Positions 56,235 to 64,000 of a stretch of 64,000 bases of DNA are shown in pieces. The notes beneath the pieces are model-generated. The model saw only the letters and a list, made by a program, of their open reading frames with translations, had not been told where the DNA came from and made no database searches. Position 1 is the stretch's first letter. Each line of letters starts with the position of its first letter. The stretch spans positions 14,687,016 to 14,751,015 of the forward strand of contig JABAKD010000013.1 of NCBI GenBank assembly GCA_012845835.1, given 5' to 3'. The position numbers and the translations under genes were made by a program. Source of the DNA: Undaria pinnatifida (lineage: Eukaryota > Sar > Phaeophyceae > Laminariales > Alariaceae).

Positions 56235-56840
56235 AAAGTGAAAAATACACTGAATGAAGCTGTGAGATCGACCAAAAACGATTTTTTGATCAAAACTCAG
56301 CTTTGCAAACCGCGTGTGGCACTTCGATCGCGCGTGTTACGGGGTGTGTACCCCATGAATTGGTGACTCCCCTACTGATGCCAGGGTCAACAGGACTAAG
56401 ACGTTCGGCCTTGTTCTGCGCACGAAAACTGTATGATAACCCGCATTGAAGAGGACAAAACCAAGCATCATCTGTAGCGTTCAGTATGCATGAAACAATA
56501 TGTGTTTTAGTGTGAGTTAGCTTTTGGAGTGGGCTACTTGGGTCTACTGGGGTTGTACGCAAGTTCCTGTGTACTCCCCGTGTATGTGGCAGGCCAGCGG
56601 AGGTCCAGCCCAGGCCTGATGCTCGGGTTTCTGTGCTGGCGAGTCATGATGGAATATGCGGTGGGCGTCGATCGCCACTGCTCCGAAGTGATCTCTCTTC
56701 TGCTCTTGATGCAATGCAAAGGCAAACTCACACACCTGTATTGATCGAATGAAGACCGACGATTGAGATCTGGCGTTCTGCATCAGGCGTCGGGCAGTGT
56801 ACGCTTGATCCTAAAGCTCTTCGAGTGCCCATCCCACCCA
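56235..56840 (+). repeat. FB subfamily C, left arm of an inverted pair
   Basis: A diverged terminus (GAAGCTGTGAGATCGACC, TTTTTGATCAAAACTC, CTTTGCAAACC, CACTTCGATCGCGCGTGTTA) with diverged follow-on (GGTGACTCCCCT, GGGTCAACAGGA, GCACGAAAACT). A segment at about 56535-56840 (GTGGCAGGCCAGCGGAGGTC, AGGCCTGATGCTCGG, CGTCGATCGCCACTG) is repeated in reverse at 59820-60070. Confidence 0.75.
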
Positions 56841-56944
56841 CTACCAGAGAATACACAAACTAAAGCGTGGATCCATACGAACGAACCGTTAATATAACCT
56901 AATCTTGTTTTCTGTGTTGGAGCAGCAATAATCTACTACTCTAT

Positions 56945-57559
56945 GTTTTTCGCGTGAAAAAAATCGACACTGAAACGGATCACGACCTCCCGTTTGCAGC
57001 GAGAGGTCCAACCACACACGCCACACAGCACAGCGTCCCTCAACGATGACAACGGCCACCCTCGGAGCGATGTCGAATATAACCTCCAAGGTTTGGTGCC
57101 ATCTCGTCGTCTGTCACGCGAGGAATCATCGGCGGCGGATTTTTCTGTGTGTATGCCATTTTGTATTGTGGGTGGTCAAAATAAAAGGCTCATCGTGCCG
57201 TTTTTTTTGTTATCACGCCGTGTTGTATGCCGAGGCAGTTAAGTGCTTTCTTCGTGTGAAAAGGCTCGATACAGAAAAGGATTAGGCTCTTCTCGCGTTT
57301 CGAGCGAGACTTCCAGCGACATAGCATCATCAGCATCCCGCAACCTTGGCAACAGCCACTACTAAACTATCAATAGCAGAGCAGTGGCGAATACAACCTC
57401 CAACGTTTGGTGCCATCTCGTTCTCTGTGAGGCGAGGAATCCTTGATAGCGGATTCTCCTGCGTGCATATGTTTTTGTACGGAGTATTATATTGTGGGCG
57501 GTCGTGAGAAATATCTCATCGTGCCGTTTCGTAGTCCATGCCGTTTTGTGTATCGAAGC
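56945..57559 (+). repeat. Tandem unit of about 310 bp, two copies
   Basis: Units starting near GTGTGAAAA(A/G)...TCGA(C/T)A at about 56955 and 57256 share CGTTT-GCGAGAG-TCCA, GGCCACCCTCGGAGCGATG, ACCTCCAACGTTTGGTGCCA, TCTCGT...GTGAGGCGAGGAATC and CATCGTGCCGTTT blocks. Further copies lie at 58742-58960 (beyond palindromic element 2) and partly at 55150-55270. Frames are not recognisable. Confidence 0.8.
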
Positions 57560-57567
57560 AACTAAAC

Positions 57568-58741
57568 GGGCCACCTGCACTATCTGCATTTTTGGTGGAA
57601 GCTCATGAAAGCTTCCATGGAAGCTTCCATCGCTTCCATGGAAGCACGGAATTTTATCGTGGAAGCTTCCACGGAAGTTGCTTCCACGGAGGCTTCCGTG
57701 AAAGCTTCCACGAAAGTTACTTCCAAGGAAACTTCCACGGAAGCTTTCACGGAAGTAAATTTCTTTCACGGAAGCTTTCGTGGAAGAAAATTAGCTTCCA
57801 CGGAAGCTTTCACGGACGTAAATGTGCTTCTACCGAAGCTTTCAAACTGGAGTAAATTTGCTTCAACGAAAGGTTTCAAAGAAGATTCCACGGAAGCTTT
57901 CATGGAAGCTTTCGTGGAAGTAAATTGCTTTCACCGAAGCTTTCGCGGAAGTAAATTTACTTCCACGGAAGCTTTCGCGGGAGCTTTCACGGAACCTAAC
58001 CCATCCCTAACCCTAACCCTGACCCCTAACCCATCGTGGATGCTTTCGTGGAAGCTTTCGCGGAAGCTCTCTACCGAAGCTTTCAAACTGGAGTAAAATT
58101 GCTTCCGCGGAAATTTGCACGGAAGCTTTCACGGAAACTATCACGGAAGCTTTCGCGGAAGTAGATTGCTTTCAACGAAGCTTTCGCGGAAGTAAATTTG
58201 CTTCCACGGAAGCTTTCGCAGAAGCTTTCACGGTAACCCTAACCCATAACCCTTCGTGGAAGCTTTCGTGGAAGCTTTCGTGGAAGCTTTCTACCGAAGC
58301 TTTCAAACTGGAGTAAATTTTTTTTCACAAAAGTTTTCACGGAAACTTCCACGGAAGCTTTCGTGGAAGTTAATTGCTTTCACCGAAACCTTTTTCGGGA
58401 GTAAATTTTCTTCCACGGAGCTTTCACGGAACCTAAACCTAGCCCTAACCCTAACCCTAACCCCTAACCCTTCGTGGAAGCTTTTGTGCAAGCTTTCGTG
58501 GAAGCGTTCGTGGAAGCTTTCGTTGAAGCTTTCGTGGAATTTGCTCACGGGGAAGCTTCCACTACTTCCATGGAAGCTTCCGTGGAAGCTTCGTGGATGC
58601 TACTTCCATGGAAGCTTTCGCGGAAGCTTTCGTAGAAGCTTCCGGGGGGTCTTTTTCATGGAAGCTTCCATAACTTCCATGCAAGCTTCCACGGAAGGTT
58701 TCATGAGCTTACACGCAAAAAACAAGTAGTGCAGGAGACCG
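57568..58741 (-). mobile_element. Palindromic-unit element 2 (A end left, B end right)
   Basis: Same element class as 5889-7388 but inverted. The left end is type A (GGGCCACCTGCACTATCTGC). The right end, read inward on the minus strand, is type B (CGGTCTCCTGCACTACTTGT). The interior is 12-bp-type GGAAGCTTTC(A/G)(C/T) units with a higher-order repeat marked by CTACCGAAGCTTTCAAACTG at 57830, 58071 and 58291. The 8 bp just outside are AACTAAAC (57560-57567) and AACTATAC (58742-58749), a 7/8 match that could be a target duplication of hAT size. It interrupts a tandem series of units, so insertion is well supported. Open frames inside are artefacts. Confidence 0.88.
57993..58474 (-). repeat. Three interstitial telomere-type tracts (CCCTAA)n
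   Basis: Tracts at about 57995-58033, 58234-58252 and 58430-58472 consist of CCCTAA with CCCCTAA and CCCATAA variants. There is one per higher-order unit, each followed by CGTGGA(A/T)GCTTTCGTGG. Polarity relative to the A and B ends is the same as in elements 1 and 3. Confidence 0.93.
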
Positions 58742-58960
58742 AACTATACCCTAGCGTGATTTTTGTCGTGTGAAAAAACTCGATACAGAATCGGGTCAAG
58801 GTCTTCTCCCGTTTCGCGCGAAAGCTCCAGCCTCACAGCATTCAACTTCAGCGCCCCTCTATCTTGGCTACGGCAACTCTCAGAGCAATGACGAATACAG
58901 CTTGTTGTGTGCAGCAGGGTATAGACCACGAAAAACCCCGCACGCGTGTGTATGAGTTTC
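58742..58960 (+). repeat. Third copy of the ~310-bp tandem unit, after the insertion
   Basis: GTCGTGTGAAAAAACTCGAT, CTCCCGTTTCGCGCGAAAG and CTCTCAGAGCAATGACGAAT match the copies at 56955 and 57256. Palindromic element 2 lies between this copy and those. Confidence 0.75.
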
Positions 58961-59819
58961 GTGAAAAACAACTGTCCTCGCAGGTGGAAACTTGGAAGGA
59001 GTTCAAATTCCACTAACAAAAATCCATAAGATTAATAACAAAGAAAATATGAAGATAAATAATGTCCAGAATCGAGTTGTCAGAAACCAAATTTGAAGGA
59101 AACAGTTAAAAAATCAAGAATAAACTGAAAAACGACGAAAATACAAGAAACAAAGGTGAAGGGAGAAGTCAAAGAATAGCTGGGTGGTTCCTCGCAAGTA
59201 ATGAAAGGAGGTGATGTTCACATGGGAGATCTTGAAAGGCCAGGGAGGTACAAACCGAGCCCGCTAAGGAAAAAGAGAAACATAAGTAAGTGTATACAAC
59301 AGACAGGTTGACTGCAACAACATCAGAGCAGCGTGAGAGGTTCTGAAGTGTACGTTCAAAAGAGCAAAAATGACGGCGGCATGACATACAAAAAGACGAA
59401 GCGTATGGCGGGCAAGAAAGGTTATGATACAAAATAGCATTGACATGCCAGATTGCCGATGACAAAATCAAGAAAGGGGAAGGGAAAGCGAAAGTAAAAA
59501 GCAGAAACGATTCGAAGAAATTCCGAATATCATTCTCGTATTGCGCGTATGAATGTGTGTCATCACCTTACTATATGGCAGCTTTTTCTGGTGAGCTCAA
59601 AATTTGTGGTCAAATGGTGCGCTTCCCAGAATGCATCATGGGGGCGCTCTAAGATACAAAAGTACACAGCTACGCGAGGTGGCGTGCACAATCGAACATT
59701 CATTATGTTTTAGCGCACAAAGTTCCACATGAACATTTTCGGGGCTCTGGCGTTTTTGGATCCGCGCTTTATTTTATGTATTATCTGATAGTGTGTGATA
59801 GTGTGTGAGATGGGCGTGT
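58961..59819. other. No gene recognised
   Basis: Fairly A-rich sequence; no repeat relation or coding sequence identified. Confidence 0.35.
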
Positions 59820-60865
59820 GAACAGCTTTAGGATCAAGTGCACCGCCTGCCGCCTGGTTCAGAACGTCAGATATCACTCGTTGGTCTTCATTCGATCGAT
59901 GCATGGAGGTCCAAGTGTGCGTGTTCCATGCAACACCAAGAACAGAAGAGAGATCACCTCGGAACAGTAGCGATCGACGTCCACCGCATGTTGCGTCATG
60001 ACTCGACAGCACTAGTCCGAGCATCAGGCCTGGGTTGGACCTCTGCTAGCCTGCCACATATACAGGAAGTAAATACGCAGGAAGTATAGCACATCTACAG
60101 TCGGTACGTAGGCTGCGCGTGCGTCGACGGTCGCTGGCTAGTTGTCACCTGCACAAACCCGGCAGACTCAAGTAGTCCACTCCAAACGTTAACCCTCACT
60201 ATGATATGTTCGTTTATGCGTGCGGAATTCCACAGGTGCCTGTTTGTGTCCCCCTCAATGCGGGTTATGTATTTTTTGCGCGCAGAACAAGCCTGAAGGT
60301 CTTACTCCTGTTGACCTTGGTATCAGCAGGGGAGTCACCGACCTGTAGCCTCCACGAGGGCATACACGCCCCGTAATGTAGTGGTACTCCGACAGGGGGA
60401 TGCGTGGTTGGTCGGTGTTGGGAAGCGTGCTCCTCATGGGTTCCGGTGTCTTTGGTTGGTCTCTCCTCATGGCTTGCTGGATAAACTCAAAAGCTTTTAT
60501 GCATTATTTCCCTACATAGAATACTAAAAGACAGACAAAGCAGGGCTGCAGGGTAGCGCAGGGTAGAGCAGGTAGTGCAAGGTATAGCAGGTAGAGCAAG
60601 GTAGAGCAGGTAGAGCGAGGTAGAGCAGATAGTGAGATGTGGGGCGTCCTGCTTGTCCAATCATCGTCACCTACATTATCGCCCATGTATGATGGCCTTG
60701 ACGTGAATGTAACATCTAATGTCACGTGGTTTCAACTCAACCATGGCATGGCTTCACGTCGAATCTATAAACTACCCTTCTACGGAGGGCACTCCATTAC
60801 AGTAACACGCACGATCGAAGTATCACACGAAGCGTGCAAAGACGAGTTTTGATCAAAAGCAAAAA
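59820..60865 (-). repeat. FB subfamily C, right arm of an inverted pair
   Basis: 59820-60070 is the reverse complement of about 56535-56840. 60230-60380 is the reverse complement of about 56340-56470 (TGTTGACCTTGGTATCAGCA, GGGGAGTCACCGACCTG). 60800-60865 is the terminus (CACACGAAGCGTGCAAAGAC, GAGTTTTGATCAAAA). Between the last two, about 420 bp that include an AGAGCAGGTAG repeat (60560-60630) have no partner in the left arm. Confidence 0.7.
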
Positions 60866-61252
60866 ATGTCGATGTCACTCGCGAAGCGTATGTTTTCATT
60901 TTGTAAAATAATACCAGGTAGATATTAATAGAAGAGTTGATAGAGTTGAAGCCGGGTCTTCCGATGGCTGTACCTTGAATTTAGTGTGATATAGCGAACC
61001 TGGATGGACTGCGATCTAGGGCCTCGTGAAAATCGGATTCAACGGCATATGCTTAGATTTGTCGTCTTCATCGACCATGCATGGCCCTTGTGCAGACGAA
61101 CGAAAAAGACCATGGCGGCGACGGTCGTTCATGCCTTCCAATGGGTTCGCGACCAGTACTTCTCAGCATGTACAACCAAACGTAGATGTTTTCGTAGGTA
61201 CCTGCTGTACTGTATCTGGTATTTGGTACATAGGCAATTAGGTGCAACAGCC
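60866..61252. other. No gene recognised
   Basis: Unique-looking sequence up to the third palindromic element. Confidence 0.35.
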
Positions 61253-62643
61253 CGGTCTCCTGCACTACTTGTTTTTGCGTGGAAGTTCATGAAAGCTTCC
61301 GTGGAAGCTTCCACTGCTTCCATGGAAGCTTCCATATCTTCCATGGAAGCTTTCACGGAAGCTTCCATCGAAGCTTTCACGGAAAAAAAATCCCGGAAGC
61401 TTCCACGGAAGCTGTCGAAAGCTTCCATGGAAATAACTTCCACGAAAGCTTCCACGGAAACATCCATGAAAGTAGTGGAAGATGCCGCGAAAGTCACTTC
61501 CACGGAAGCTTCCACGGAAGCTTTTACGAACGCTTCCACTTCCACGAAAGCTTCCACGAAAGCGTGGATGGAAGCTTCCACGGAAGTGCGTCCACGTTAG
61601 CTTTCACGGAAGCTTCCACGGATTCGAAACCTTCCACGAAAGCACTTCCACGTGTTGTCAAGTTTTAGTTCGATGAAAGCAAGCGGCAGCTTCCACGGAA
61701 GGTCGGAAGCTCAGTGGCTTCCACGTAAGCTCCCACGAAAGCTTTTCGTGAAAGCTTTCAAAGTAGCTTCCACGACAAGTTGGAAGCTGCATCCACGGAA
61801 TTTTACGTTTTGCTTCCGTGGAATCTTCCGCAGCTTCCACGGCATCTCAGCGGCTTCAACGACAGCTCCCACGGAGATAATCGTTTTGTACACTACTGTG
61901 TCTCCAGTAGAGCTTACCACTTTTTCGACAACATGGTTGACGCACACTGCGTACGAGACGAATGGAGTTTCACCGTACATGTACAATGGTTGGTTGCTGC
62001 GTTTCATTGGGTTAGGGTTAGGGTTAGGGTGTATATAACTTAAAGAGTATGTCAACAACATGCCGGAAGCCTTCACAGAAGCTTTCGTGGCAGTAATTTT
62101 CGTTCACGGAAGCTATCGCGGAAGCTTCCATGGGATTTGTTTTTTAAAGCTTCTGTGGAAGAAAATTATTATTCATTGTTTTCGATTTATTATTCACTTC
62201 CACGAAAGCTTCCGTGAAAGCTTCCGTGGAGGCAAATATACTTCCACGAAAGCTTCCGTGAAAGCCTCCGTGAAAGCTTCCGTGGAAATAAATTACTTCC
62301 ACGAAATCTTCCGTGAAATCTTCCGTGAAAGCTTCCGTGAAAGCTTCCGTGAAAGCTTCCGTGAAAGCTTCTGTTAAAGCTTCCGTGCAATCTTCCGTGG
62401 AATCAAATTTACTTCCACGAAAGCTTCCCTGGAAGTTTCTGTGGAGGTAACCTCCGTGGAAGCTTTCACGGAAGCTTCCGTGGAAGAAACTTCCGTGGAA
62501 GCTTCCACGAAAAACTTCGGTATAAGTCCACGGAAGCTTCCATGGAAGCGATGAAAGCTTCCGGAGAAGAATTGGAAGCTTTCATCGCTTCCATGGAAGC
62601 TTCCATGAACTTCCACCTAAAATGCAGATAGTGCAGGTGGCCC
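61253..62643 (+). mobile_element. Palindromic-unit element 3 (B end left, A end right)
   Basis: The left end is type B (CGGTCTCCTGCACTACTTGT). The right end, read inward, is type A (GGGCCACCTGCACTATCTGC). This is the same orientation as element 1. The interior is GGAAGCTTCC(A/G)(C/T)-type units, more eroded at about 61640-62060 where unrelated sequence is mixed in. Flanks are CAACAGCC before and AACAGTCC after, which align with one gap as a possible imperfect target duplication. Confidence 0.87.
62009..62031 (+). repeat. Interstitial telomere-type repeat (TTAGGG)n
   Basis: Three full GGGTTA units and a partial one within element 3, in TTAGGG orientation from the B to the A end, as in the other copies. 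Confidence 0.95.
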
Positions 62644-63029
62644 AACAGTCCTCCTAATCCATATCGTAATGAAAAGCAAACCAGTGAAAGGGCCTCGGCA
62701 CGTACGGCTGCTGCTAGTCTACGTATAAGTGCGTACCAACAGTTTTTGTGATTGGCGATGGCGACGCTGTGTGAATTCTCTATCTTGCGATGACCTGCTG
62801 TCTGCCGCCTGCCCCCTGCTGCTGCTCTGGTGTGCTACGATGCTCTGTTTCTATAGTCCATACTATTTTGGACCAAAGACGTGGGGATGTTCGTTTTGTC
62901 AAAAAGAAAACTCAAACGGTATTTGTATAACAGATAGCTCTCTGTCCTTGTTTTTGTTCCGGATACGTATGTTTTGCGGTCTTCGCCTTGCTGAAAAATG
63001 TATATGTTACCGCGTATTTTTTAGGGATT
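62644..63029. other. No gene recognised
   Basis: Unique-looking sequence with no recognisable frame. Confidence 0.35.
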
Positions 63030-63830
63030 TTCACGGGCCACGACCCGACCGGCGGGTTGGACCAGGAGATCTTCAAAACCTTACGGGCCGGGTAGGGTTG
63101 GGTCGAGTCGAGTCGGGTCTGGTCAACAGGCTTTGAAATCTAACGCGTCGGGTCGGGCCGGGTCAAGGGGTTATGAAAACTCGTGGGTCGGGTCAGGTCA
63201 TGACCCGCGAGATACGGGTCATGTCACGGGTCAGGCCACTTTGACCCGAGAGTTGTTTTGTTCTGACGTAAGGGTTGGAACGGTGGATACGACACGCAGA
63301 GCTGGCTCATGAACCTCAATATTTCCTATCCGAGGGTCTCTGTGGTGTTGATACTCCTTTTCGATTGTAGTTGTAGGTTAAAACGCCGCCAATTGAATGT
63401 ATATATATTAATTCCAGATCCATATGTTCCCTTACGTACACGTCACATATCATTGCGGGGTACAAAACATAGACTAAATCATTTCCGAAGAGTCAACCCG
63501 TGGGTCGGATCCACGGGTCGAACCCATGGGTTGGGAAAAAAAAACTCACGTGTCAAAATGACCCGCTCCGCGTCAAAAATTTCTCTCACGGATCAACCGG
63601 GTTGGGTCGAGTCGGGTCAGGTGTGCAAACTGTTACGGGTCGGGTCGAGGGGGTCGTGGTGTTTTGAACTATTGCGGGTCGGGTCGGGTCAGGAGGTATT
63701 GAAATATAACGGGTCGGGTCGAGTGGGTCAAAATGTTCATGAACTCCCATTAATCGGGTCGGTTCAGCTGACCCGACCCGACCCGACCTGACCCGACCTG
63801 ACCTGACCTGACCTGTGAGGTTTGGCCTAA
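63030..63830. repeat. (GGGTC)n-type array with strand switch
   Basis: Pentamer-rich sequence in two blocks (63030-63255 and 63495-63820) separated by about 240 bp of ordinary DNA. GGGTC dominates on this strand until about 63770, then GACCC takes over (63770-63818), so the right end can fold back. Within the blocks, longer units such as AACGGGTCGGGTC followed by TTGAAAT repeat about every 45-50 bp. Confidence 0.85.
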
Positions 63831-64000
63831 CCCGTGAAAAGCGTTGTATTCTTGTCTATGTTTCTGTTACGACTCTCGCAAACTCCTAGTAAATACTGCG
63901 ACTAGGGCTAAGATATTTCAACTGGCGCTCTGCATTATAACCCGTTGATCTATGAATTCCTAAACATGACCCTCGCTCATGGGAGCACACGGGCCGGCCC
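63831..64000. other. No gene recognised
   Basis: Short terminal stretch, nothing identified. Confidence 0.3.

Noticed and set aside
63309-63791. 160-residue plus-strand protein
   Set aside because: Its second half is GGGTC-array translation, and the first half has no recognisable features.

Overview
The window reads as eukaryotic nuclear DNA that is almost entirely repeats and transposon remains. The signs are internal TTAGGG telomere-type tracts, Ty3/gypsy, hAT and pogo-like transposon pieces, microsatellites, and one protein-coding exon ending at a canonical GTAAGC splice donor. There are no operons, Shine-Dalgarno-led genes or rRNA. The mix would suit a large repeat-rich protist or algal genome (a stramenopile is possible), but nothing here fixes the lineage. 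I find one plausible host exon, the first exon of an MFS transporter at 52.6 kb, and a few unrecognised or broken coding stretches.

Layout. 0-2 kb: tail of a broken Ty3/gypsy element. 3-3.9 kb: first arm of a modular, G-run-rich repeat family that I call the FB family. 4.6-5.5 kb: a degenerate satellite of about 200 bp. 5.9-7.4 kb: the first of three elements built from a self-palindromic 12-bp unit. 8.6-12.2 kb: unrecognised minus-strand coding-like pieces and two tandem arrays with codon-multiple periods. 13.4-14.7 kb: two GGTACC/ACCGGT arrays. 15-21.3 kb: three FB copies and a 353-bp tandem duplication. 23.4-24.7 kb: an acidic open frame inside a possible inverted-end interval. 28.3-29.7 kb: an internally deleted pogo/Tigger-like DNA transposon with TA duplication. 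29.7-36 kb: FB copies, a hAT transposase remnant between two 42-bp arrays, and a 2.5-kb foldback structure. 36-38.4 kb: AT-rich and empty. 38.5-41.3 kb: two broken coding loci and a duplication carrying perfect palindromes. 42.6-44.3 kb: an FB arm and a GTGCN pentamer array. 44.4-48.1 kb: a shortened gypsy element with both LTRs. 50.9-51.7 kb: a GC-rich degenerate array. 52.6 kb: the MFS exon. 53.6-61 kb: FB pieces, an old inverted pair (subfamily C), tandem units of about 310 bp, and the second palindromic element inserted among them. 61.25-62.64 kb: third palindromic element. 63-63.8 kb: GGGTC array.

The strongest candidate for something undescribed is the trio at 5889-7388, 57568-58741 and 61253-62643. 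Each is bounded by one type A and one type B end (imperfect inverted repeats of about 50 bp). Each is filled with an inverted GGAAGCTTCC-type repeat and carries internal telomere repeats in a fixed orientation relative to the ends. The second candidate is the FB family: at least eight long copies plus fragments, made of recurring modules separated by strand-asymmetric G-runs, with one copy folded into 0.97-kb inverted arms. Both look like mobile DNA without coding capacity, presumably moved by enzymes made elsewhere. That last point is inference.
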